From: Rhodobacterales bacterium 32-67-9
GTDB taxonomy: Bacteria > Pseudomonadota > Alphaproteobacteria > Rhodobacterales > Rhodobacteraceae
Assembly: GCA_002280515.1 (NCBI GenBank)
Contig: NCEA01000005.1
Span: forward strand, 1 to 64,000
Length of the DNA: 64,000 nucleotides
Direction: 5' to 3'
The notes beneath the pieces were generated by a model. That model was not told the DNA's origin. It made no database searches and was given only the letters and a program-made list of their open reading frames with translations. The translations under genes and the position numbers were made by a program. Below are positions 48,407 through 57,631 of this stretch, one piece after another (within the stretch, counting starts at the first letter, position 1; each line of letters starts with the position of its first letter).

Positions 48407-51400
48407 TCACGCCACCAGCGCCTCTGCCTTCTTCAGATCGACACTGACAAGCTGGCTTACGCCCTGCTCGGCCATTGTCACGCCGAAGAGCCGGTCCATC
48501 CGCGCCATCGTCACCGCATGGTGGGTGATGATCAGGAAGCGCGTGTCGGTGCGCCGCGTCATCTCGTCGAGAAGATCGCAGAACCGCGTGACGTTGGCGT
48601 CGTCCAGGGGCGCATCAACCTCGTCGAGCACGCAGATTGGCGCCGGATTGGCGAGGAACACCGCGAAGATCAGCGCAAGCGCGGTCAGCGTCTGTTCGCC
48701 GCCCGAGAGAAGCGACAGCGTGGCAAGCTTCTTGCCCGGCGGCTGGCACATGATCTCAAGGCCCGCCTCTAGCGGATCGTCGCTTTCGACCAGCACCAGA
48801 TTGGCCTCGCCGCCACCGAAGAGATGGGTGAACAGAAGCCGGAAATTGGCATTCACCTGCTCGAACGCGGTCAGCAGCCGTTCGCGCCCTTCGCGATTCA
48901 GCCCGGCGATGCCAGAGCGCAGCTTCTTGATCGCCTCTTCGAGGTCGGCCTTTTCCATGACCAGATTGTCGTGCTCGGCCTGCACCTCCTTCGCGTCCTC
49001 CTCGGCGCGCAGGTTCACCGCGCCGAGCGCGTCGCGCTGGCGGCGGAGACGGTGAACGTCAGTGTCGAGCGCCTCGGCCGAGGGCATCCGGTCGGGGTCG
49101 GCATCGAGGCTTTGCAGGAGGCCGGCCGGATCGGTCTCCGTCTCCTCGTGGATGCGGGCGACGGCATGGGCGACGGTTTCGCGCGCCGCCTCGGTTCGGG
49201 CCTCGGCGCGGGCGCGGGCCTCGCGCGCCTCTGAGGCGGCGCGTTCGGCCTCGCGCTCGGCGTCGGTCGCCTGACGCAGGGCGGTTTCCGCCTCGGCCAG
49301 CCTGTCGGCGCTGGCGCGGCGGCGGGTCTCGGCCGTGTCGATGGCGTCGGTCAGTTCGGCGTGCTTGGCGGCGATCTCGGCCGGTGCCGCCGACGCGCCC
49401 TTCAGTTCCGCCTCGGCTTCGACCTTGCGATCGGCCAGTTCCGCGGTGCGCTTTTCGGCGGTCTCCAGCCGGTGCTTCCAGCCCGAGATTTCCTTGGTGA
49501 TCTCCTGCCGGCGCTTCGTCCGCGCCTCGCCCTCGCGGCGGATCTCGTCATGGGCGGAGCGCTTGGCGAGCATGGTCATCCGCGCCGCCTCGACAGTCAG
49601 CTTCACGTCCTCGACCTCGGCGCGGGCGGCATCCAGATTCGGCAACGCCTTCACCGCTGCCTCGGCCTCGCGGAGCCGCGTGCGGGCGGCGAGCGCCTCC
49701 TCCTCGTGCCGCGCCACAGCGAGCCGCGCGCTTTCAAGCTTGCCGCCGGCGATGGACCGGTCGGCCTCGGCCCTCGACAGCGCGCGCGAGGCTTCGGCCA
49801 TGCGCCGGTCAGCTTCGCGCCGGGCATCGCGGGCGGCGCGGTCGGCCTCCGTGGTCTCGGCCAGCCGCCGCGTCAGCACCTCATGCGCCTGCCGAGCGCC
49901 GGTCGCGCGGGCGTTGACCTCCTCAAGGTCGCGCTTGAGGTCGGTCAGGCGGTTCAGCTGCTGGAGCCTCAGCGCGGCGGCGGACGGCGCGTCCTCGGCC
50001 GCCGCTCGGAACCCGTCCCAACGCCAGAGGTCGCCCTCGACCGAGACAAGCCGCTGGCCGGGTTTCAAAAGCGGCTGCAACCGCGCGCCATCGGCCTTGC
50101 CCACGAGCCCGATCTGGCCGATGCGGCGGGCGAGGACAGCGGGCACGGCGACGTGGTTCGACAGCGCCGTCACGCCGTCGGGCAAGGTCTGCGCCTGACC
50201 ATATCCCGGCAGGACCGTCCAGCCCGACCCGGCGGTCGCGGCGACTTCAGGGGCGCGAAGATCGTCGGCAAGCGCAGCACCAAGAGCCTTCTCAAAGCCC
50301 TTCTTCACCTCGACCCGGTCAAGAAGCTGCTTGCCGGTGGCGGCTTCGCGTTCGACGAGCTTCAGAAGCGCCGCCGCCTCGGCCTTCAGGGCGCCGGCCT
50401 CACCTTCGGCCTCGGACCGCGCGGCGCGGGCCTCGGCCTCCTTCGCCTGCGCCTCGGTGCGGGCATCGTCGGCGGCGACGAGTGCGGCCTCGGCGGCCTC
50501 GGCCGCCGAATTCGCCCCGGCCTGCGCGGCCTCGGCACCGGCGAGATCGGCGCTGGCCTTGCGCTGCGCCGCCTCGGCCTCTCCGGCTGCGGACTTTGCG
50601 CGGGCGGCCTCGGCCTCGGACTTCTCCAGCGTTGCGCGGTTGTCGGCCAGAAGCCGGTGCGCCGACTGGTGGCGGGCCGACAACCGCGCCACGTCCTCGG
50701 CCAGTTCGGACTGCGCCGATTCGCGGTCCGAGAGCACCCGGGCCGCGTCCTGTGCCGCCTCGAGCGCACCTATCAGCCGTGCCTCGTGACCCTCGGCGGC
50801 CTTGAGAAGCTGCGCCTGTTCCCAGTCGAGCCGCTGGATCGTCTCGCCCGCGTCGCGGTTGAGGCCGGCCTCGCGCTCCATGTCGCGCGACAACTGGTCG
50901 ATGCGGCCCTTCAGCGTCTCGATGGTCTGAAGCGCGCGGGCCTCCTGGTCCTTCAACGTGTCGCGCTGGACCTGAAGTCGTTGCAGGACGGCCGCGGCGA
51001 TTGCCTCCTCTTCGCGAAGGGGCGGCAACGCCGCCTCGCGCTCCGCCCTGGCACGTGCCGCGGCTCGCGCGGCGGCTTCGCCCTGCGCGGCGAGCCGGGT
51101 CCGCTCGGTCAGGTCGCCCTCGGCGCTTACGCGGGCCTGATCAGCCTCGCGCCAGCGGCGGTACAGCAGCATCCCCTCGGCGCGGCGCAATTCTTCGCCG
51201 ATCTCGCGGTAGCGGGCGGCCTGCCGGGCCTGCCGGGCCAGCGTGGCAAGCTGCTGGGCAAGCTGCTCCACCACGTCCTCGACCCGGGCAAGGTTCTGCT
51301 CGGTGCCGGTCAGCTTCAGCTCGGCCTCGTGCCGGCGCTGGTAGAGGCCGGAAATGCCGGCGGCTTCCTCGAGGATACGGCGGCGGTTCTTCGGCTTGGC

Positions 51401-51862
51401 ATTGATCAGCTCGGAAATCTGGCCCTGCCGGACGAGCGCCGGAGAATGCGAGCCGGTCGAGGCGTCGGCGAACAGCATCTGCACGTCGCGCGCCCGCACG
51501 TCCTTGGTATTGGCCTTGTAGGCCGATCCGGCATCACGGGTAATGCGACGGACGATCTCAAGGCTGTCCTGATCGTTGAAGCCCGACGGCGCGAGGCGTT
51601 CGGAATTGTCGATGGTGATCGCCACCTCGGCGAAGTTCCGCGCCGGACGCGAGGCGGCGCCGGCGAAGATCACGTCCTCCATCCCGTCGCCGCGCATCGC
51701 GGTCGGGCGGTTCTCGCCCATCACCCAGCGCAGGGCTTCGAGAAGGTTCGACTTGCCGCAGCCGTTTGGCCCGACCACGCCGGTCAGCCCCTCATGGATC
51801 ATCAGATCCGTGGGGTCCACGAAGCTCTTGAAGCCGTTCAGTCTGAGCCGCGTAAAGCGCAA
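48407..51862 (-). CDS. smc: Chromosome segregation protein SMC
   Basis: A protein of about 1151 residues. N-terminal Walker A GPNGCGKSNLLEALRWVMGE is followed by long coiled coils separated by a hinge (around residues 500-640). The C-terminal LSGGEQTLTALALIFAVFL signature and Walker B CVLDEVDAPLDDANV close the ATPase head. It condenses the chromosome with ScpA/ScpB. The start is a TTG at 51862 (giving MRFTRLRLNGFKSFVDPTD), with GGAAAGG upstream; no ATG suits the family start. Confidence 0.95.
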   Translation of the reverse strand: MRFTRLRLNGFKSFVDPTDLMIHEGLTGVVGPNGCGKSNLLEALRWVMGENRPTAMRGDGMEDVIFAGAASRPARNFAEVAITIDNSERLAPSGFNDQDSLEIVRRITRDAGSAYKANTKDVRARDVQMLFADASTGSHSPALVRQGQISELINAKPKNRRRILEEAAGISGLYQRRHEAELKLTGTEQNLARVEDVVEQLAQQLATLARQARQAARYREIGEELRRAEGMLLYRRWREADQARVSAEGDLTERTRLAAQGEAAARAAARARAEREAALPPLREEEAIAAAVLQRLQVQRDTLKDQEARALQTIETLKGRIDQLSRDMEREAGLNRDAGETIQRLDWEQAQLLKAAEGHEARLIGALEAAQDAARVLSDRESAQSELAEDVARLSARHQSAHRLLADNRATLEKSEAEAARAKSAAGEAEAAQRKASADLAGAEAAQAGANSAAEAAEAALVAADDARTEAQAKEAEARAARSEAEGEAGALKAEAAALLKLVEREAATGKQLLDRVEVKKGFEKALGAALADDLRAPEVAATAGSGWTVLPGYGQAQTLPDGVTALSNHVAVPAVLARRIGQIGLVGKADGARLQPLLKPGQRLVSVEGDLWRWDGFRAAAEDAPSAAALRLQQLNRLTDLKRDLEEVNARATGARQAHEVLTRRLAETTEADRAARDARREADRRMAEASRALSRAEADRSIAGGKLESARLAVARHEEEALAARTRLREAEAAVKALPNLDAARAEVEDVKLTVEAARMTMLAKRSAHDEIRREGEARTKRRQEITKEISGWKHRLETAEKRTAELADRKVEAEAELKGASAAPAEIAAKHAELTDAIDTAETRRRASADRLAEAETALRQATDAEREAERAASEAREARARAEARTEAARETVAHAVARIHEETETDPAGLLQSLDADPDRMPSAEALDTDVHRLRRQRDALGAVNLRAEEDAKEVQAEHDNLVMEKADLEEAIKKLRSGIAGLNREGRERLLTAFEQVNANFRLLFTHLFGGGEANLVLVESDDPLEAGLEIMCQPPGKKLATLSLLSGGEQTLTALALIFAVFLANPAPICVLDEVDAPLDDANVTRFCDLLDEMTRRTDTRFLIITHHAVTMARMDRLFGVTMAEQGVSQLVSVDLKKAEALVA

Positions 51863-52080
51863 ATGCGGGGGCCTTTCCCGTGATTCCCGAGGGTCTGCAA
51901 TCCTTGGGCCGGGACGCCCGCGAGTCAATCCCGACGCCCCGTATATGGGCGGCGATGGGCAGTTTTCCACAACATATCGCGAAATCCGCGGTTTGGACCC
52001 GGCGCGGGGCGCCACGTCCGGCTTGACCCTGGACGCTCCGCTGCGCCTAATCTCAAGGCAAGCGGTTCCAGGAGGCGGCG

Positions 52081-52938
52081 ATGGATGGTGGATCGGGGCG
52101 GTGCCTTTGCGGCGATATTCGCTTTGTCTTCGAAGGCGCGCCCAACTGGCAGGCGCATTGCCATTGCGAAAGCTGCCGCAGGAATTGCTCGGCCCCGTTC
52201 ACCAGCTATTTCGGCATCAGCCACGGCCGCTGGCGCTGGACCGGCAAGACGCCCGCCGTCTACCACTCCTCACCCGGCGTCAAGCGGCATTTCTGCCCGA
52301 CCTGCGGCACGCCGATGGCCTTCGAGGGCGCCGAATGGGCGCATGAGATCCATTTCTACGCAGCCAGCCTCGACGATCCCTCCCGATTCCGTCCGACGCT
52401 GCATGTTCATTGGGACGAACACCTGCCCTGGGTAAAGCTCGCCGACGGGTTGCCGGTGAACCGCTCGCCGCGCCGGCTGTCCGGCGACGAACCGATGAGG
52501 CCGATCCTGAACCTCATCCGATCGGCCTTCGCCTACATGGACGGGGTGGTCGATCCCCCGTCCTCGGTGCACCGGTTGAGCGAGGAAGGGATCGCCCGAA
52601 CCGCGCGCGAGGGTGAAGTCTGGGTGCTGACCGACGGGGCGCGGCCGCTCGCCTGCGTCTTCCTGTCGCCGAAGGCCGACCGGCTCTATATCGGCAAGCT
52701 CGCGGTGGCCGAAAGCCACCGGGGGCAGGGGCTCGCCCGGCAACTTCTGGCCCATGCCGAGACGCGCGCCAGGGCGCTTGGCCTGCCGCTCCTTGAAATG
52801 CAGAGCCGGGTGGAACTGGCCGGCAATCACGCAGCCTTCGAAGCGATGGGCTTCGTGCGGGCCGGCGAGACCGCCCACGAAGGCTATGACCGGCCAACCT
52901 CCTTGACCTTCCGCAAACCTGTCGGCGACGACGCATGA
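52081..52938 (+). CDS. GFA (formaldehyde-activating/CENP-V) domain fused to GNAT acetyltransferase
   Basis: A 285-residue protein with two domains in one frame. Residues about 5-125 are a GFA zinc domain with CLCG, HCHCESCRRNCSAPF and FCPTCGTPM cysteine clusters. Residues about 138-285 are a GNAT acetyltransferase, with IGKLAVAESHRGQGLARQLL as the acetyl-CoA site and EAMGFVRAGE at the end. GGAGG precedes ATG 52081. Each domain normally occurs alone. The substrate of either half is unknown. Overlaps the next gene by 4 bp. Confidence 0.88.
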   Translation: MDGGSGRCLCGDIRFVFEGAPNWQAHCHCESCRRNCSAPFTSYFGISHGRWRWTGKTPAVYHSSPGVKRHFCPTCGTPMAFEGAEWAHEIHFYAASLDDPSRFRPTLHVHWDEHLPWVKLADGLPVNRSPRRLSGDEPMRPILNLIRSAFAYMDGVVDPPSSVHRLSEEGIARTAREGEVWVLTDGARPLACVFLSPKADRLYIGKLAVAESHRGQGLARQLLAHAETRARALGLPLLEMQSRVELAGNHAAFEAMGFVRAGETAHEGYDRPTSLTFRKPVGDDA

Positions 52939-53720
52939 CCGGTGCGGAGGTGCACAGGCGAGAGCGGCTCGATTCTGCCCGGGCCGAGGCGCTCGCGGAC
53001 ACGCTCGGGTGCGATTACGAGCCGGAGGCACCGCTGATCCCCTTCGGGCATCAGGTCTACTTCTGGACCGTCGTCGCCCCGGGTGCCCTTGGCCGAGACG
53101 GGCATCCGGCGACCGGTGGGTTCCTCCCCGATCTCGGCCTGAAGCGGCGCATGTGGGCCGGCGGCCGGCTGCTGTTCGCCGCCCCGATCCGGACCGGCCG
53201 TATGGCCGAGAAAAGCTCGGTCGTCGAACGGACAGAACGCAAGGCAGGACGGTCGGGGCCGCTCGCCTTCGTCACGGTGCGCCATGAGATCCGGCAGGCG
53301 GGGCGGCTTTGCGTGACCGAATGGCAGGATCTCGTCTACCGCGACGATCCCGCACCGGGCGCGCCCGTCCCCATGCCGCCGGTCGCTCCGGACGCCCTCG
53401 GGGACGAGGTCCGGCGCAGCTTCACGCCCACCGACCTCTTTCGCTATTCGGCGCTGACCTTCAACGGCCACCGCATCCACTACGACGCCGACTATGCGCG
53501 GACGATCGAAGGCTACGCGGGGCTCGTCGTCCACGGTCCACTTCTGGCGCAACACCTGATGCTGATCGCCGAAGGCGCGCTCGGCGCGCTCCGCCAGTTC
53601 CGGTTTCGCGCGACCGCCCCGCTGATCGCGGGCGAGGACGCGACATTCTGCCGGACCGGCACTCGGTTTTGGGTGAGAGGGGCCGATGGCCGTATGTGCA
53701 TGGAAGCCGAGGCCGGCTGA
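52935..53720 (+). CDS. HTD2-like MaoC-fold hydratase/dehydratase
   Basis: A 261-residue double hot-dog protein. The N-terminal half is FAS1-like (FGHQVYFWTVVAPGALGRDG, FLPDLGLKRRMWAGGRL). The C-terminal half has the MaoC hydratase motif FNGHRIHYDADYA and GLVVHGPLLAQHL. Relatives include mitochondrial HTD2 and mesaconyl-C4-CoA hydratase, so an acyl-CoA or acyl-ACP hydratase role is likely. ATG overlaps the upstream gene's stop by 4 bp. The presence of mcd makes mesaconyl-CoA chemistry tempting but unproven. Confidence 0.82.
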   Translation: MTGAEVHRRERLDSARAEALADTLGCDYEPEAPLIPFGHQVYFWTVVAPGALGRDGHPATGGFLPDLGLKRRMWAGGRLLFAAPIRTGRMAEKSSVVERTERKAGRSGPLAFVTVRHEIRQAGRLCVTEWQDLVYRDDPAPGAPVPMPPVAPDALGDEVRRSFTPTDLFRYSALTFNGHRIHYDADYARTIEGYAGLVVHGPLLAQHLMLIAEGALGALRQFRFRATAPLIAGEDATFCRTGTRFWVRGADGRMCMEAEAG

Positions 53721-53770
53721 ACGTCAACGCTTGCGCTGACTGTACAATGAAGCGGCCAAAGGCGCCGGTT

Positions 53771-54841
53771 TCAGAAACTGTCCTCGACCCGGAACCCGTC
53801 TGGAATCCCGTCCCGCCCGTCGAGCACCAGATCGGCCATCACCTCGGCCACCTTCGGGGCCATGCCGAAGCCGATCTTGAAGCCGCCGTTCGCAACGAAG
53901 TGCCCTTCCCGCCCCAGCCAGACCCCGAGCATTGGCGCCCGGCTTTTCGCGCGCGGCCTGACCCCCGCCCAGCGCTCGATGACCGGCGCATCGCGAAGTG
54001 CGGGGACAAGGCCGCGCGCGGTGGCGATCAAGGCCTCGAGTGCCGCATCGGTCGACCTCGGATCGGCAAAGTCCCGCTCCGAGGTAGACCCGACAGCCAC
54101 GGTTCCGTCATGGTGCGGCACGACATGAAGACCGTCCGCGAAAAGCTGCGCTCGGTCAGACGCAGAGCAGGCGAAAAGCGCCGCCTGTCCCTTCACGCCG
54201 GCGCCGAAATTCCGCCCGAGATCCGCCGAGAGGTCGGCAAGCCCCTGCACCCCGGTCGCCCAGATGACCGGGCCTTCGGTTCTTCTGTTCGAAAATACCT
54301 CCGCCAGAGGCTCCGACACCGCCTCCTCCACCACGCCGCCCCTGGCGCGGATCGCCGCCACGAGCGCGCCTGCCGCCGCGCGCGGATGCAAGCGCGCCGT
54401 CAGCGTGTCCGCAACCATCCAGCCGCTCGGGCTGACGGGCGCCCATCCGTCGGGCATGGCCGGCACCACCCGCCAGTCCGCCTGCCCGCGCCAGAGTTGC
54501 GCCGCCCCCTCCGCGCGTTCGCGCGCGCGCGCAACGGCCGCGTCATCGGCCAGCGGCTGGAGCCGGCCAAGCCGGGCGTAGCCAGGATCACTGCCCGATG
54601 CCTCGGCCACCCCGGCCCAGAAGCCCGCCGCCATCAGCAGGCTGTCGAGCTGGAACGCCTTCTTCGGATTCCAGTTTTCCGGCACATGCGGCGCCAGCGC
54701 ACCGACAAGCCCGCCCGACGACCCGGCGCCGATCCGGTCCCGCTCGATCAGCCGGACCGAGGCACCGCGCCGGACGCATTCCCAAGCGATACCCAGCCCG
54801 AAGATGCCGCCGCCCATCACTGTCACATCCGCGATTGCCAT
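53771..54841 (-). CDS. FAD-dependent oxidoreductase, possible stand-alone MnmC1-like
   Basis: A 356-residue DAO-family flavoprotein. The dinucleotide motif is VTVMGGGIFGLGIAWECVRR, followed by the family's GAGSSGGLVGALAPH. The C-terminal block GVRPRAKSRAPMLG and FVANGGFKIGFGMAP is typical. It is divergent from mnmD. In E. coli an FAD domain and the MnmD-type methyltransferase are fused as MnmC, so this may supply the missing oxidoreductase half; sarcosine- or glycine-oxidase-like function is the alternative. About 12 residues (SEPLAEVFSNRR) are encoded by a repeat element (54281-54315). GTG 54850 is an alternative start. Confidence 0.75.
   Translation of the reverse strand: MAIADVTVMGGGIFGLGIAWECVRRGASVRLIERDRIGAGSSGGLVGALAPHVPENWNPKKAFQLDSLLMAAGFWAGVAEASGSDPGYARLGRLQPLADDAAVARARERAEGAAQLWRGQADWRVVPAMPDGWAPVSPSGWMVADTLTARLHPRAAAGALVAAIRARGGVVEEAVSEPLAEVFSNRRTEGPVIWATGVQGLADLSADLGRNFGAGVKGQAALFACSASDRAQLFADGLHVVPHHDGTVAVGSTSERDFADPRSTDAALEALIATARGLVPALRDAPVIERWAGVRPRAKSRAPMLGVWLGREGHFVANGGFKIGFGMAPKVAEVMADLVLDGRDGIPDGFRVEDSF
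54281..54315. repeat. GC-rich palindromic repeat element, copy 4, inside a coding gene
   Basis: On the minus strand it reads GTCGGAGCCTCTGGCGGAGG then TATTTTCGAACAGAAGA. It matches intergenic copies 1-3 (GAGCCTC, GGCGGAGG, TATTT, ACAGAAGA). Here it stays in frame and encodes SEPLAEVFSNRR in the FAD oxidoreductase. Confidence 0.6.
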
Positions 54842-54885
54842 CGGCCCCACCCTTCGCCTATCTGCCGGGCAAAGGGGTAAGGCAG

Positions 54886-55572
54886 ATGATGTCGAAGGAC
54901 CAGAGCGAGCAGGTCATGTGGCGTGAGAACGGCGTACCGGTCTCGGCGCTCTTCGACGATCCCTATTTCTCGATCGCCGACGGGCTGGCCGAGACGCGGC
55001 ATGTCTTTCTCGGCGGCAATGGCCTGCCGGGGCGGTTCCGGGACGGGTTCCGGATCGCCGAACTCGGCTTCGGCACCGGGCTCAACCTCCTCGCCACGCT
55101 GCTGGCCTGGACCGGCGCGGGCTGCACGGGCCGACTTTTCTACACGAGTTTCGAGGCCTATCCGATGCCGACCCCGGACATGCGCCGCGCGCTCGGGGCG
55201 TTTCCCGACCTCGCCGGCACCGCGGAGCCACTGCTCGCGGCCTGGTCCGCCAACCGGCGGCAGTTCACGCTCGGCCCGGTCTCGGTCGAGATCGTGGAGG
55301 GCGATGCGCGCACCGCGTTGCCCCACTGGTCCGGTGGCGCGGATGCCTGGTATCTCGACGGCTTCTCGCCGGCGAAGAACCCCGAACTCTGGTCCGAAGA
55401 CCTGATGGCCGAGGTCGGCCGCCACACCCAGCCGGGGGGCACTTTCGCGACCTATACCGCAGCCGGCTTCGTCCGCAGGGGCTTGGCTTCCGCCGGATTT
55501 CAGGTAGAGCGGGTCAAGGGCTTCGGCTCGAAGCGGCACATGAGCCGCGGCTTCCTTGGCAAGGCGCGATGA
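54886..55572 (+). CDS. mnmD: tRNA 5-methylaminomethyl-2-thiouridine methyltransferase MnmD
   Basis: A 228-residue SAM-dependent methyltransferase finishing the wobble uridine modification of tRNA. SAM motif IAELGFGTGLNLLATLLAW; the catalytic/substrate block is WYLDGFSPAKNPELWSEDLM; TFATYTAAGFVRRGLASAGF and KRHMSRGFL close it. This corresponds to the N-terminal domain of E. coli MnmC only. AAAGGGG precedes ATG 54886. Overlaps the DMT gene by 4 bp. Confidence 0.92.
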   Translation: MMSKDQSEQVMWRENGVPVSALFDDPYFSIADGLAETRHVFLGGNGLPGRFRDGFRIAELGFGTGLNLLATLLAWTGAGCTGRLFYTSFEAYPMPTPDMRRALGAFPDLAGTAEPLLAAWSANRRQFTLGPVSVEIVEGDARTALPHWSGGADAWYLDGFSPAKNPELWSEDLMAEVGRHTQPGGTFATYTAAGFVRRGLASAGFQVERVKGFGSKRHMSRGFLGKAR

Positions 55573-56438
55573 CCGACCAGAATTTCCGTCTCGGCGCGAT
55601 GCTGATGATCGCGACAAGCTTCATCTTCGCGATGCAGGACGGCATCTCGCGCCATCTGGCGGGCGAATACAACGTCTACATGGTCGTGATGATCCGCTAC
55701 TGGTTCTTCGCCGCCTTCGTCATGACCGTCGCGTCCCGCCGGGGCGGCGGGCTCCGCGCGGCCGTGAAGACCCGCTATCCGCTGATCCAGATCTTCCGGG
55801 GCGTGCTTCTCGCCGCCGAGGTCTGCGTAATGGTCACCGCCTTCACCACCCTCGGCCTCGTTGAAAGCCACGCGGTCTTCACCTGCTATCCGCTCCTCGT
55901 CGCCGCCCTCTCCGGTCCGGTCCTCGGCGAAAGGGTCGGCTGGCGGCGCTGGACGGCGATCGGCATCGGGTTCCTCGGCGTGCTGATCATTCTGCAGCCG
56001 GGCTTCCGGGTGTTTTCGCCAGCCGCGCTGATCCCGCTTCTGGCGGCGCTGATGTTCGCGCTTTACGGGCTTCTGACCCGCTACGTGGCGCGCGGCGACC
56101 GCTCGGCGGTCAGCTTCTTCTGGACCGGTGTCACCGGCGCGGTGGTCATGACCGCCGTGGGCCTTTTCCACTGGGAACCGATGAGCGGGCGTGACTGGGG
56201 CTGGATGGCCGTCCTCTGCTGCACGGCAGCGACCGGCCACTGGCTGATGATCCGCGCGCTGGAAGTGGCCGAGGCGAGTGCCATTCAGCCCTTCGCCTAC
56301 CTGCAACTGGTCTTCGCCGCCGCCATCGGCATCTTCGTCTTTGGCGAGGCGCTGGAAGCGAATGTCGCGGTCGGCGCGGCGATCGTGGTCGCGGCGGGCC
56401 TCTTCACGCTCTGGCGGACGCGGAAGGTGACGGGGTAG
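55569..56438 (+). CDS. DMT superfamily (EamA) transporter
   Basis: A 289-residue inner-membrane protein with about ten hydrophobic helices in two EamA repeats: LGAMLMIATSFIFAMQDGIS and LLAALMFALYGLLTRYVA-type segments start each. Families of this kind export metabolites. It overlaps mnmD by 4 bp. The substrate is unknown. Confidence 0.9.
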   Translation: MTDQNFRLGAMLMIATSFIFAMQDGISRHLAGEYNVYMVVMIRYWFFAAFVMTVASRRGGGLRAAVKTRYPLIQIFRGVLLAAEVCVMVTAFTTLGLVESHAVFTCYPLLVAALSGPVLGERVGWRRWTAIGIGFLGVLIILQPGFRVFSPAALIPLLAALMFALYGLLTRYVARGDRSAVSFFWTGVTGAVVMTAVGLFHWEPMSGRDWGWMAVLCCTAATGHWLMIRALEVAEASAIQPFAYLQLVFAAAIGIFVFGEALEANVAVGAAIVVAAGLFTLWRTRKVTG

Positions 56439-56512
56439 CGCAGGCGGCGCAAGGCTGGGTTAGGCCCACCTCACTTAGCGGTTTCGGCATAGGCATTTGG
56501 CGGCCGGTGTCG

Positions 56513-57631
56513 TCAGCCCGCCCGACGCAGGATCCCCCGAAGATCGTCGGCGTCGAACGGCACAGGGCTGGCCTTCATCGACGACGATTGCAACGCCGCC
56601 TCTGCCGCCGCCGCGTGATCATTGGCTCTGAGGCCCAGCGCCGAAAGGCGCGGCAGACCCTCGCCGTGCATCCAATCCTCAAGCGCGTCGATCCCGCCGC
56701 CGCCTAACGCGTCGCCGATCCACGCCCCGACCTCGTCCGTGCGGGCCGAAGGCGCGCGTTCGCTGACCCGCCGGAACACATGCGGAAGGAGCGCGCCGCA
56801 GATCGCGCCGTGGGCGGCGCCAATCATGCCGCCGATCGGCCCGGCCAGACCATGCACCGCGCCGAGGCCCGCATTGGCCAGCGCCAGCCCGCCAGAGAGG
56901 CTGACCCAAGCCATGCTGTCCCGCGCCCCGGGGTCTTCCTCGGTCATCAGCCGGCGGAGTGCCCCCAGCCCCAGCGGTATCGCGGCGCGGGCAAGCGCAT
57001 CGGTATAGAGATTGGCGCGGTGGGACAGGTAGGGCTCGATCACCTGCACTACCGCATCGAGACCGGAGGCGAGCGTCACCGCCTTCGGACAGTGGTCTGT
57101 CAGCGACGGGTCGATCACTGCGAGCCGCGCGATCATCCTGTCGTCGCGAAGGGACACCTTGCGCCGATGCTCCGGCACGTCGATGACGGCATTCTTCGTA
57201 ACCTCGGCCCCGGTTCCGGCCGTGGTCGGGATCGCGACGAACGGCAGGGGGTCCGCCTCAAGCGGCCGCCCAAGCCCCACGACCTCAAGATGATCCATCG
57301 CCCCACCAGTCGCCGGGACAAGCGCCGCCACTGCCTTCGCAAGGTCAAGCGCTGAACCGCCACCAAGACCGATCACCAGATCGGCGCCACGGGCGGCCGA
57401 GACGGCGGCATCGAGCATAGCCAGCGTCGGCTCCCCCGGGCAAGGGAAGCTGGATACGGCCAGCCCCTCCTGCTCAAGGGCCGCGATCAACGGCACGGCC
57501 CGGTCCACCGTCCGGCCGTGGACGAGGAAGGCCCGTCGCCCGAGGACCGCGATCTCCGGCACCGCCGCCAGCGCCTCGCCCCGGCCGAACCGGATGCGTC
57601 GCGGCTGAACGATGGAAAACGGCCCGGTCAT
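56513..57631 (-). CDS. Iron-type alcohol dehydrogenase family protein in the glp operon
   Basis: A 372-residue group III dehydrogenase. NAD-binding motifs [17 protein letters not shown] and [20 protein letters not shown] are intact. The metal-binding set is usually Asp, His, His, His; here the first pair reads [14 protein letters not shown], with Gln at the normal first His, while [11 protein letters not shown] and [16 protein letters not shown] keep the others. I recall a subfamily with this substitution, so it may be normal for the group. ATG 57631 overlaps the glpK stop by 4 bp, so it is expressed with glycerol genes. Substrate unknown; a three-carbon compound is a reasonable guess. Confidence 0.83.
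   Translation of the reverse strand: MTGPFSIVQPRRIRFGRGEALAAVPEIAVLGRRAFLVHGRTVDRAVPLIAALEQEGLAVSSFPCPGEPTLAMLDAAVSAARGADLVIGLGGGSALDLAKAVAALVPATGGAMDHLEVVGLGRPLEADPLPFVAIPTTAGTGAEVTKNAVIDVPEHRRKVSLRDDRMIARLAVIDPSLTDHCPKAVTLASGLDAVVQVIEPYLSHRANLYTDALARAAIPLGLGALRRLMTEEDPGARDSMAWVSLSGGLALANAGLGAVHGLAGPIGGMIGAAHGAICGALLPHVFRRVSERAPSARTDEVGAWIGDALGGGGIDALEDWMHGEGLPRLSALGLRANDHAAAAEAALQSSSMKASPVPFDADDLRGILRRAG

Noticed and set aside
49361-51883. Very long open frames antisense to smc, and similar ones opposite parC (6263-7690), rsh/rpoZ (33757-36231) and mtlK (61541-63094)
   Set aside because: They are by-products of high GC content; their proteins are Arg/Gly/Ala-rich without domains and lie opposite clearly conserved genes.
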